A stretch of 64,000 nucleotides of DNA. It comes from Arthrobacter sp. ISL-5. Lineage in GTDB: Bacteria > Actinomycetota > Actinomycetes > Actinomycetales > Micrococcaceae. The position numbers were made by a program, and so were the translations under genes. Positions 49,298-57,949 of the stretch are shown here, in pieces; position 1 is the first letter of the stretch, and each line of letters starts with the position of its first letter. The notes under the pieces were generated by a model. The model was not told where the DNA came from. It made no database searches and saw only the letters and a list, made by a program, of their open reading frames with translations. The DNA lies in assembly GCF_018613835.1 (NCBI RefSeq), contig NZ_JAGGPM010000004.1:124001-188000 (forward strand), written 5' to 3'.

Positions 49298-49340
49298 GCC
49301 CATGGCCTTCCCTGTCAACTCGAGCGTGTTGAAGCTTCGA
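49298..49340 (-). repeat. Edge sequence A, similar to 61958-62000
   Basis: On the minus strand this reads AGCTTCAACACGCTCGAG then TTGACAGGGAAGGCC. It is nearly identical over about 36 bp to the plus-strand sequence at 61958-62000 (few mismatches), with weaker similarity extending 24 bp upstream. The two copies are in inverted orientation at the two ends of the accessory block. The origin of the sequence is not recognised. The 49179-49297 stretch has no recognisable gene. Confidence 0.6.
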
Positions 49341-49373
49341 GGGCTGGGCTGATCCCGAGCGGGGGTCACTCAG

Positions 49374-49480
49374 ATGGCACTGCCGGAGCCCTTAGAAGGG
49401 CATCACAGGGGCTTCTTGAAGAAGGTCGCGGCGTCCTCATATGCAAGGGCACGATAGAAATCGCCCGCCCGCCGGCTCGC
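49374..49480. repeat. 107-bp perfect direct repeat, copy 1
   Basis: The sequence from ATGGCACTGCCGGAGCCC to GCCCGCCGGCTCGC is identical base for base to 50323-50429. This copy contains the 3' end of the broken GNAT gene. Confidence 0.95.
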
Positions 49481-49749
49481 TCGGCCACCATTACCTCTTC
49501 GACCCAGGCAGCAGGGCCGTTGGCAAGAAAGGTGGCTCGGCAATGGGCTAGAAGGTAGCCGACGACGGGTCCGTCACCCTGCTCGGCTACCAGGACAAGC
49601 GTCTGAGGCGCTTGGAGCAACGAACGGAAGGTTAAGTCAAAGGGTTCCCGCCTCGGCGCGAACGTGCGCGCGAAATCCTGAACAAGAAGCCACACGTTGT
49701 CAGCATCGTTGACGGCGGCGCGTCTGATCGTCATGGTGATGTCTGGCAT
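49403..49749 (-). pseudogene. GNAT family acetyltransferase with internal deletion
   Basis: The N-terminal part (TMTIRRAAVNDADNVWLLVQDFARTFAP ... DGPVVGYLLAHCRATFLANGPAAWVEEVMVAERAGGR) is a normal GNAT start up to the acetyl-CoA motif A. The final part, in another frame, reads [19 protein letters not shown] then TGA at 49403-49405, a typical GNAT end. The ~30 residues in between (the rest of motif A and motif B) are missing at a GC-repeat junction near 49470, and the frame is lost. Originally an N-acetyltransferase of unknown substrate; now inactive. Confidence 0.7.
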
Positions 49750-49756
49750 CTGTCTA

Positions 49757-50429
<673 letters not shown>

Positions 50430-50430
50430 G

Positions 50431-52347
50431 CAGTCTTGGGACTACTTGGACGATTTTGGCCCCGCCAATGCGCAGGAGGGCATCTGGGAGTGTCCGGACC
50501 TGTTTCCGCTCGCGGTGGACGGCAACCCGGCCAACATCAAGTGGGTGCTGGTGGTCAACCTGAATCCGGGGTCAGTGGCCGGAGGAAGCGGCGGCCAATA
50601 CTTCGTGGGCAATTTCGATGGCACATCGTTCACCTCGGACACCACCGATCCGGTGGATGCGCTGCCGACGGGCACCGTCGTCGGAGGTTTCAACAACGCA
50701 ACCTATAACGGCTGGACTACCCAGAACGACCCTGCCAACCCGGCCGGCCCCTGGGGCACGGCCCCCGCTTCCGGAACGGTTCCGGGCCAGAACCAGGTCA
50801 CCGGGCACATCGGCGCCGGGCTGATCAACAGCTTCGAGGGCGGCGACACCCCTGTGGGGACCGTTGAATCTCCGTCTTTCACAGTGGGGGCGGACTATCT
50901 CAATTTCCTGGTGGGAGGTGGACGGCATCCGCAGCTTCCCGGTGAGCAATCGGGGAACGTTCCGCCGCCCGGCTACTTGCTGTTCGATGGATTCGACTAT
51001 CCCGGCACCCTGACGGACTCCGGATGGCAACTCACCGGCGACTTCCAGGCGGCCCGCAACCCATCCACGGCCGGCGGCGAATTCGCCATCGGCAAACGGA
51101 TCAACACCTTCGAGGGCGGCACCAACGCCGACGACAACGTAGGGACGATCACCTCTCCGGAGTTTTACCTCACCAACAACAACATCGGCTTCCTCCTGGG
51201 CGGCGGCAACCGGACCGACGGGCAACTTCAGGCGGAGCTCTTGGTGGACGGCATACCGGTACGCACCGCCACTGGCTCCAACTCCGGAGACCTCAACTGG
51301 AAAAACTGGGACGTGTCGCAGTACTTCGGCCAAATTGCCCGGATCCGGATGGTGGACAACGCCACCGGCCCCTGGGGACACCTGACCCTGGACAACATGG
51401 TCCTGGGCTCGGTCCCTGCGGAACCCCGCAGCACTGAAACGACCGTGAACATGGTCGTCAACGGCCAAACCGTGCGGACGGCCACCGGAACGGACACGGA
51501 ACATCTGGACTGGACCGCCTGGGACGTCAAGGAATTCCGGGGCAGCCAGGCCACCATCAGACTGGTGGACAACAACCGCAATGGATGGGGACACCTCCTG
51601 GCCGACGAGTTCGTCCTCTCGGACACGGAAGCACTGCCACGCATGGAGGAGCATGACTGGCTGGACTGGGGCAAGGACTACTACGCCACCGTCTCCTTCA
51701 ACAACACCCCCGACGGCAAGCGCGTGATGCTCGGCTGGATGAACAACTGGGACTACGGCCAGGCCACCCCCACTACAACCTGGCGGGGAACCATGGCGCT
51801 GCCGCGGGAAGTTGTGCTCACCCAGACGCCGAAGGGACCGCGGCTCCGCCAGAAGGCAGTGACGCAAATGGACACCCTGAAAAACACCGCCGCCACCTAC
51901 ACAGCGCAGGCCCATGACATACAGCCCGGCACAGTCACCCTCCCCGTCTCCGGGGATGTGGTGCAGATCGACGCCGAGTTCTCCCCTGGCTCGGCATCCT
52001 CCTTCGGCCTTAAAGTCCTGGGCAACGGCACGGAAGCAACGCGGATCGGATATACGCCGTCAACCCGTCGTGCCTTCATCGACAGAACCAACTCAGGCAA
52101 CGAGGGCTTCCATCCCGCCTTCGCCTCGGTGGACGATGCTCCCGTGCAGCTTGCCAACGGCAGGCTCCGCCTCCGGATCTACGTGGACCGGGCATCCGTG
52201 GAAGTCTTTGCCCAGGACGGGCTGGCGACGCTGACGGACCAGGTCTTTCCCGCCGCCGGCGCCCAGTCCATCTCACTGTTCTCGGAAGGGGGAACCGCCC
52301 GGGTGGAGAGCCTCACTGTCACTCCGTTGATCAAGGCCATGTGGTGA
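50431..52347 (+). pseudogene. GH32 exo-levanase/inulinase, 5' truncated
   Basis: About 639 codons beginning inside the GH32 catalytic domain (WDYLDDFGPANAQEGIWECPDLFPL, with the acid/base Glu in the WECP motif). The signal peptide, the WMNDPNG nucleophile motif and the RDP motif are missing. It contains two copies of the FEGG..GT..SP.F....I.FL.GGG insert typical of secreted exo-levanases, then MLGWMNNWDYGQ, and the C-terminal beta-sandwich ending RASVEVFAQDGLATLTDQVFP. Without the nucleophile it cannot be active. The breakpoint coincides exactly with the end of the 107-bp repeat. Confidence 0.8.
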
Positions 52348-52396
52348 CGCGCCAGCTTCAGCCGGGGACCCGAAAACATAACGACCATTAACCCTT

Positions 52397-52466
52397 GGGC
52401 CCCGTTCTTCCTGACTGCGTTTCCCTAGCGCCGTCGCCCGGACTCCCGGCAGGAAGAACGGGGCCC
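52397..52466. repeat. 17-bp perfect inverted repeat
   Basis: GGGCCCCGTTCTTCCTG (52397-52413) and its exact complement (52450-52466) are separated by 36 nt, between the GH32 remnant and the first LacI gene. It may act as a weak terminator for the levanase transcript; the loop is long for that. Confidence 0.7.
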
Positions 52467-52508
52467 TTCGCCTTCGGTTGTCTGCCCGTCTGTAAACTGG
52501 CGGAGGCT

Positions 52509-52537
52509 ACGCGAAACGTTCGCGTAAACGATTCACC
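52509..52537. promoter_or_regulatory. LacI-type operator upstream of regulator 1
   Basis: ACGCGAAACGTTCGCGT (52509-52525) is a near-palindrome, followed by AAACGATTC. It matches the composite operator at 53669-53694 as CGAAACGTTCGCGnAAnCGnTTC. It lies 14-42 nt before the first LacI gene. Confidence 0.7.
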
Positions 52538-52550
52538 GAGGGCGGCAACG

Positions 52551-53555
52551 ATGACGACGATGGTAAAAGTGGCACAGCTTGCCGGCGTTTCAATCTCCAC
52601 TGTTTCCCACGTCCTGAACGGAACCAGGCATGTGGGTGATGAGACGCGGCAGCGGGTCCTGAAGGCCATCGAGGAAACCTCATATCGGCAGGACGCACTG
52701 GCCCGCGCCATGCGGCGCTCAAGGACGGACAGCATCGGTCTCATTGTTTCCGACGGCGGGGAGCCGGCCTTCGCCGAAATGATCCGCGGCGTGGAAGAGA
52801 CGGCCGCCCGCCAGGGCATCACCCTGCTACTGGCCAATTCCGCTGAAGACCCGAAACGTGAGGCGCGCGCAGTTCAAGCTCTCCTTGAACGCAGGGTCGA
52901 CGGCCTCATCCTGGCACGTGCGGCCGGCTCGGGCCCTGAGGCCCTCTCCGAATTCGCCAATCACGACACGCCACTGGTGCTCATGGACAGGCTTTCCGCT
53001 GAGCCGTACGACCAAGTGGGAGTTGAAAACCGCGAGCCCATTCTGGAGCTCGTGAGGCACCTGGTGGCGCAGGGCCACGAACGGATTTTGCTGGTCGCCG
53101 GGGACACCAGGGTCGCCACCCTGCAGGAACGACACGCTGCGTTCGCCGATGCCATGGCCGCGGCCGGGATCGCGCCATCGGACCAGCTAGCAGTCATAGC
53201 TTTCGAACCTGCAGAAACTGACGCGGGCATCGAGGCAGCGCTGTCCGCAGCCGAGCCTCCTACCGCTGTGATCGCCTGCAGCACCGTCTTAGCTGCAGCC
53301 GCACTCCGGCGCATCCAGCAGCGCGGGCTTCGGATGCCGGAGGACATTGCCTTCGCTACCTTCGACGGCTTTGCCTACGCCGACCTGTTCGAGCCCCAGC
53401 TCACCACCGTCCGTCAGCCTGCATTCCAGGTCGGCGTCACAGCGGCCGAACTGCTAACCAAGAGGATCGCCGACAAATCAGGCACGCCGTCGGTAGTCCG
53501 CCTGGCGCCCCTGATCGAATATCGGGCCTCCACGGGCCCGCGGCCGGCCTCCTAG
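52551..53555 (+). CDS. LacI family regulator 1
   Basis: A 334-residue LacI/GalR regulator. The N-terminal HTH (VKVAQLAGVSISTVSHVLNGTRHVGDETRQRVLKAIEETSYRQD) is followed by a periplasmic-binding-like sensor (SIGLIVSDGGEPAFAEMIRGVEETAARQGITLLLANS ... GHERILLVAGDTRVATLQERHAAF ... FATFDGFAYADLFEPQLTTVRQPAFQVGVTAAELL). It is a close paralogue of the next gene. ATG 52551 or ATG 52560. A LacI-type palindrome lies just upstream. It likely senses a fructan-derived sugar, inferred from the locus. Confidence 0.9.
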   Translation: MTTMVKVAQLAGVSISTVSHVLNGTRHVGDETRQRVLKAIEETSYRQDALARAMRRSRTDSIGLIVSDGGEPAFAEMIRGVEETAARQGITLLLANSAEDPKREARAVQALLERRVDGLILARAAGSGPEALSEFANHDTPLVLMDRLSAEPYDQVGVENREPILELVRHLVAQGHERILLVAGDTRVATLQERHAAFADAMAAAGIAPSDQLAVIAFEPAETDAGIEAALSAAEPPTAVIACSTVLAAAALRRIQQRGLRMPEDIAFATFDGFAYADLFEPQLTTVRQPAFQVGVTAAELLTKRIADKSGTPSVVRLAPLIEYRASTGPRPAS

Positions 53556-53640
53556 GACCTCAGCACCCCGATCCTTTTCGCCTACCACACGGTCAGCGGC
53601 AGGAAAGTCGAAACAAAGCCAACATTCTTTCTGTGATCTG

Positions 53641-53669
53641 TTGCACATCGAAACGTTTGTCTCTACTAT
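53641..53669 (+). promoter_or_regulatory. Promoter of LacI regulator 2 and sugar operon
   Basis: TTGCAC (-35, 53641-53646), a 17-nt spacer and TACTAT (-10, 53664-53669) form a good sigma-70-type promoter. One operator (TCGAAACGTTTG, 53648-53659) sits in the spacer and a second follows the -10, so bound LacI protein would block RNA polymerase. Confidence 0.7.
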
Positions 53670-53694
53670 CGAAACGTTCGCGCAATCGTTTCGC
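53648..53694. promoter_or_regulatory. LacI-type operators (two) in the regulator 2 promoter
   Basis: TCGAAACGTTTG (53648-53659) and the longer TCGAAACGTTCGCGCAATCGTTTCGC (53669-53694), the latter made of two adjacent half-palindromes. Both fit the CGAAACG/CGTTTCG LacI-family pattern and match the operator at 52509-52537. Confidence 0.75.
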
Positions 53695-53708
53695 TAGAAG
53701 GAGTCTCA

Positions 53709-54704
53709 GTGGCAACCATCGTTGATGTCGCATCCCTTGCCGGCGTTTCGACGTCCACTGTGTCGCACGTTCTCAACGACACCAGGCATGTTGAGCCGGA
53801 GACTAAGGAGCGCGTCATGAGTGCTGTGCGGGCCACGGGTTACCGGCGGGACGTGCTGGCCCGTTCCATGCGCCGCGCCAGGACTGACTCCATTGGCCTC
53901 GTTGTTTCGGATGCCGGGGAGCCGGCGTTCGCGGACATGGTGCACGGCGTGGAAGAAGCCGCAGCCCAAAATGGCTTGTCCCTGCTGCTGGCCAACTCGG
54001 CGGAAGATCCTGCCAGGGAGCGCGCGGCAGTCGAGGCACTCCTGGACCGCCGCGTGGATGGCCTGATCATTGCACGGGCGGCCGGTTCCAGCGGCGGGCT
54101 GCTGGCGAGAATCCGTGAGGACAAGAAGCCACTGGTCCTGTTGGACCGGCTCGCGGACCTTGACGTGGACCAGGTGGGGGTCAACAACCAGTCCGCCATG
54201 GCAGCCCTGGTTGAACATCTCGCCGCCCGCGGCCACCAGCGGATCCTGCTGATCTCCGGGGATCTGCGGGTTTCATCGCTCCGTGAGCGCTACGACGGTT
54301 TCCACGCCGCCATGTTGGATCAAGGCTTGGAGGTGCCGGCCAGCCTGGTTTGTGAAGGCACGGTAACAGCGGCATCGACGTTCGACCGTGTCCGGACACT
54401 TTTCACCACATCCAAGGATCGTCCCACGGCGATCCTGGCTTGCAGCACGCTGCTGGCTGCAGGTGCTTTGCGGGCCATGCAGCATGAAGGCCTGCAGGTG
54501 CCGGGCACTATGGCGTTTGCCACGTTTGACGGCTTCACCTACTCGGACCTCTTCGAACCCCAGATCACCACCGTCCGCCAACCGGCGTTCCGGCTGGGTG
54601 AGAGCGCCGTGGGTTTGCTCCTGCGGCGTATCGAAAACCCCAATGCTCCCACCGAGATCCTCCGGCTCGAATCAGAAATCGAATTCCGCCGCTCCACCGA
54701 ATAA
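53709..54704 (+). CDS. LacI family regulator 2
   Basis: A 331-residue regulator, paralogous along its whole length to the preceding gene (HTH ATIVDVASLAGVSTSTVSHVLNDTRHVEPETKERVM; sensor FATFDGFTYSDLFEPQITTVRQPAF). GTG 53709 follows a strong AGAAGGAG. Its own promoter contains two LacI-type operators. The ABC transporter binding-protein gene starts 79 nt downstream on the same strand with no visible terminator, so it probably leads the operon and represses it in the absence of inducer. Confidence 0.92.
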   Translation: MATIVDVASLAGVSTSTVSHVLNDTRHVEPETKERVMSAVRATGYRRDVLARSMRRARTDSIGLVVSDAGEPAFADMVHGVEEAAAQNGLSLLLANSAEDPARERAAVEALLDRRVDGLIIARAAGSSGGLLARIREDKKPLVLLDRLADLDVDQVGVNNQSAMAALVEHLAARGHQRILLISGDLRVSSLRERYDGFHAAMLDQGLEVPASLVCEGTVTAASTFDRVRTLFTTSKDRPTAILACSTLLAAGALRAMQHEGLQVPGTMAFATFDGFTYSDLFEPQITTVRQPAFRLGESAVGLLLRRIENPNAPTEILRLESEIEFRRSTE

Positions 54705-54783
54705 CTGCCCCACTAACAGCTACTTACAAACCCATCGCATCCCATCAGGCCCCCTCCAGGCGCCGCATGCAAAGGAGCATTAC

Positions 54784-56088
54784 ATGAGAAAAACAGTCCG
54801 CACCTCCATCGCTACGGCGGCAGCCGCGGCACTGCTGGCGCTCACCGCCTGCGGTAGCGCCACCCAGTCCGCCGGGCCCGCAGGGGACGGGCCGTACGCG
54901 GCCCCCGCCAAGGACATCACCGCCACCATCTCCATCTCGAACTGGGGCGATCCGGGGGACAAAGCCGTGTACGACGGCGTCGCCGACCGCTTCAAGGAGA
55001 AATACCCGAACGTGACGGTGAACAACAACTTCACCCCCATCACCACCTGGACCGAATACGTCAACAAGCTGGTGACACAGGCCGCGGCGGGTCAGGCTCC
55101 GGACGTCATCAACATCGCCACCGAAGGCGTGGAGCTGGGCCTGGCCAACGAGCTGTTTTCGCCCCTGGACGGCTTCCTTACGAACGACCCCGAAGCCAAG
55201 GCCCTGCGCGAGGACATCGATCCGAAGCTGCTCGCGGGATTCGGCAAGGACGGCTCCACATACCTGATGCCCAACACCTTCAACACCATGGTGATCTACT
55301 ACAACACCAAGATGTTCGAGGCCGCCGGCATCGAACGGCCTAGCGATGACTGGACATGGGACGATTTCCTGGAGATCTCCAAGAAACTGACCACCGGTTC
55401 CGGCTCTGACAAGGTCTACGGGTTCGCCATGCCGTACTACTCCTTCGGCATCACCCCGTGGCTCTACTCCAACGGCACCTCCATGATGGGTGAGGACCTC
55501 AAAACAGCCCAGCTGACCGATCCGAAAGTCCAGGAGACCGTGGAATGGGTGCGGGACCTGGCCACCAAGCACGGCGTGTCACCGCAGCCCAAGGGCGCGG
55601 ATCCCTACCAGCTGTTCCCCGCCGGCAAGGCAGCCATGACCGGGGCCGGGCACTTCGTCACCGGCGGATTCGCCAAGGCCGGATTCTCCGATTACGACAT
55701 CCTCCCCTGGCCGAAGGGAACCACCAAGTCCACCGTTTTCGGTGCCGGAGCATTCGCCATCTCCAAGACGTCCAAGAACCAGGAACTGTCCTGGGAGTTC
55801 ATCAAGATGCTCACCGACCAGCAGACCCAGAAGAAATGGGCCGACGCCGGCTCCGCCGTTCCGTCCACCAAGACTGCCGCTTCATCACCGGAGTTCCTCT
55901 CCTCCCCCGAACACGCCGAAGAGTTCTACAACTCCCTGTCCTACGCCAAGCCGGTAGCGGCCCCCGGCGCCTACAACGTGCTGGATCCGGCTTTCATGCG
56001 GGCCATGGACGAGATCATGTCAGGCCAAGACATCGGATCCTCGCTGGAAAAGGCCCAAAAGGATGTTGAGGAGGCGTTGCAGCAGTGA
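54784..56088 (+). CDS. ABC transporter sugar-binding lipoprotein (CUT1)
   Basis: A 434-residue cluster-1 solute-binding protein. The signal peptide ends in lipobox LTAC (Cys23). Then ITATISISNWGDPGDKAVYDGVADRFKEKYPNVTV, LVTQAAAGQAPDVINIATEGVELGLANELFSPLDGF, YLMPNTFNTMVIYYNTKMFEAAGIERPSDDWTWDDFLEISKKL and FPAGKAAMTGAGHFVTGGF, the usual SBP_bac_1 layout. It captures an oligosaccharide outside the membrane. ATG 54784 follows AAAGGAGC. The next permease gene starts within its stop codon (4-nt overlap). Confidence 0.94.
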   Translation: MRKTVRTSIATAAAAALLALTACGSATQSAGPAGDGPYAAPAKDITATISISNWGDPGDKAVYDGVADRFKEKYPNVTVNNNFTPITTWTEYVNKLVTQAAAGQAPDVINIATEGVELGLANELFSPLDGFLTNDPEAKALREDIDPKLLAGFGKDGSTYLMPNTFNTMVIYYNTKMFEAAGIERPSDDWTWDDFLEISKKLTTGSGSDKVYGFAMPYYSFGITPWLYSNGTSMMGEDLKTAQLTDPKVQETVEWVRDLATKHGVSPQPKGADPYQLFPAGKAAMTGAGHFVTGGFAKAGFSDYDILPWPKGTTKSTVFGAGAFAISKTSKNQELSWEFIKMLTDQQTQKKWADAGSAVPSTKTAASSPEFLSSPEHAEEFYNSLSYAKPVAAPGAYNVLDPAFMRAMDEIMSGQDIGSSLEKAQKDVEEALQQ

Positions 56089-57041
56089 CTCTGACAGCCC
56101 CCAAAACCCAGCTGCCGCCCGCGCCCCCATCGGGGCGCGGGGGCCGCTCCGGGCGGCTCACCGCCACCCGTCGGCGGGAAGCCCTCACCGGGTACCTCTT
56201 CACCGCCCCCACAATCATCGGCTTCCTGGTTTTCGTCCTGGGCCCGCTGGTCGCCGCTATCTACTTGAGCCTGACCAAGTACAACATCCTGACAGCCCCC
56301 AAGTTCGTGGGGTTCGATAACTACGCGCGCATGTTCCGGGACGAACGGCTCGCCACCACCTACGGCAACACCGTCCTGTACGTCGGGGCGGCCGTCGTCC
56401 TCATCAACGGCTTTGCGCTCCTATTTGCTGTGCTGATCAACCAACGACTCCCCAGGGCTTTGACCTACGTGTTTCGCTCCGCGTACTTCTTCCCGTACCT
56501 GGTGGCCCTTGTGTACGTTTCCATCATCTGGCAGGCACTCTTCCAGAAGGACACGGGCATCCTGAACTACTACATCACCGCGCTGGGCGGGGAGCGGATT
56601 GACTGGCTCAACAGCTCGGAATTCTCCAAAGTCTCGGTGATCATTGTCGACACCTGGCGGAATGTGGGGTTCGCGATGCTGATCTTCGTAGCCGCTTTGC
56701 AGGAAGTCCCCAAGGACATGGTTGAAGCCGCCCGGATGGACGGCGCCAACGAATGGCAGGTCTTCCGCCGCATCATCGTTCCGATGATCAGCCAGGCAAC
56801 GTTCTTCAACATCACCATCACCATCATCGGCGCGTTCCAGATCTACGAGTCCATCATTGTGCTCACGAGGGGCGGCCCGGGCGATGCCAGCCGCAGCGTG
56901 GTGATGTACATCGCCGAAGTGGCCTTCAACAAGTTCGATATGGGCTATGCCTCAGCCATCGCGGTAACGCTGTTCCTCATCATCATGTTGGTGACACTGG
57001 TTCAGTTCCGCCTCAGGAAGTCGTGGGTGAACAATGAGTAA
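56085..57041 (+). CDS. ABC sugar transporter permease (MalF/UgpA type)
   Basis: A 318-residue permease with a Pro-rich N-terminus and six helices (for example GYLFTAPTIIGFLVFVLGPLVAAIYLSL, ALTYVFRSAYFFPYLVALVYVSIIWQALF). The EAA motif for ATPase docking reads EAARMDGANEWQVFRRIIVPMI. GTG 56085 overlaps the binding-protein stop by 4 nt; the 3' end overlaps the next permease by 8 nt. Confidence 0.94.
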   Translation: MTLTAPKTQLPPAPPSGRGGRSGRLTATRRREALTGYLFTAPTIIGFLVFVLGPLVAAIYLSLTKYNILTAPKFVGFDNYARMFRDERLATTYGNTVLYVGAAVVLINGFALLFAVLINQRLPRALTYVFRSAYFFPYLVALVYVSIIWQALFQKDTGILNYYITALGGERIDWLNSSEFSKVSVIIVDTWRNVGFAMLIFVAALQEVPKDMVEAARMDGANEWQVFRRIIVPMISQATFFNITITIIGAFQIYESIIVLTRGGPGDASRSVVMYIAEVAFNKFDMGYASAIAVTLFLIIMLVTLVQFRLRKSWVNNE

Positions 57042-57918
57042 CATCAATACCGTCACCGGTGGCGGCCGCGGCTCCGTGCAGCGGAGCCGACCCCGCCCCA
57101 GCGTCGGGAAGAGCATTTCCGTGGCGTTACTGGTCCTGGGCGCCATCGGCATGATCGCCCCCTTCCTGTGGATGTTCACTACCTCGCTCCGGGACGCCAG
57201 CCAGGCGTACGATCTGCCGCCGCAGTGGCTGCCCACGGAGTGGGACTGGACCAACTATGCCGCCGCCGTGAACGGGCCGGTGCCCATCCTGCAGAACATG
57301 CTTAACAGCGCGGTGATCGCCATCGCCGTAAGCATAGGCATGATCATCACAGCACCGATGGCGGGCTATGCCTTCGCTAAGCTGGAATTCCCCGGCCGAA
57401 ACTCCATCTTTGTGGGCCTGTTGTCCTCGCTGATGGTGCCGGCCCAGGTGACCATCATTCCGCTGTTCCTGCTGATGCGGACCTTCGGCCTGCTGGACAA
57501 TCCCCTCAGCCTGATCCTGCCCGGCATCACCGGAGCCCTGGGCGTCTTCCTCCTGCGTCAGTTCTTCCTCGGATTGCCACAGGAAATCATCGACGCCGCC
57601 CGTATGGACGGTGCCACCGCTTGGCAGACCTACCGGCTGATCGCGCTGCCGCTGGCCAAGAACGCCGTCAGCACCCTGGGTGTAATTACGTTCCTGGGCA
57701 GCTGGAACGCCTACTTCGCCCCGTCGATCTTCCTCAACAGCACCGACACAGCCACCCTTCCGCTGGGCCTTGTCCTCATGCTCGGCCCGTACGGGGCCGG
57801 CAACGTGGCCCAGGTCATGGCAGCAACCACCATCGCCATCGCACCGGCCCTCATCGTCTTCCTGGTGGCCCAGCGCTGGATCATCGCCAGCCTCACCCAA
57901 TCAGCCGTCAAGGGCTAA
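57034..57918 (+). CDS. ABC sugar transporter permease (MalG/UgpE type)
   Basis: A 294-residue partner permease with six helices (SVALLVLGAIGMIAPFLWMFTTSL, NSIFVGLLSSLMVPAQVTIIPLFLLMRTFGL) and the EAA-loop motif DAARMDGATAWQTYRLIALPL. No ATPase gene is present in the operon, so the transporter must use a shared MsmK/UgpC-type ATPase encoded elsewhere, as many CUT1 systems in actinobacteria do. Confidence 0.94.
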   Translation: MSNINTVTGGGRGSVQRSRPRPSVGKSISVALLVLGAIGMIAPFLWMFTTSLRDASQAYDLPPQWLPTEWDWTNYAAAVNGPVPILQNMLNSAVIAIAVSIGMIITAPMAGYAFAKLEFPGRNSIFVGLLSSLMVPAQVTIIPLFLLMRTFGLLDNPLSLILPGITGALGVFLLRQFFLGLPQEIIDAARMDGATAWQTYRLIALPLAKNAVSTLGVITFLGSWNAYFAPSIFLNSTDTATLPLGLVLMLGPYGAGNVAQVMAATTIAIAPALIVFLVAQRWIIASLTQSAVKG

Positions 57919-57949
57919 CCAACAACTCTTTCCGAAAGGTACAACCACC

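Noticed and set aside
50572..51915. A 447-codon frame opposite the GH32 remnant
   Set aside because: No motif and no start signal; mirrors codons of the GH32 sequence.
54388..54783. Upstream extension of the sugar-binding protein frame
   Set aside because: Overlaps the LacI gene in another frame; the lipoprotein signal peptide and RBS fix the start at 54784.
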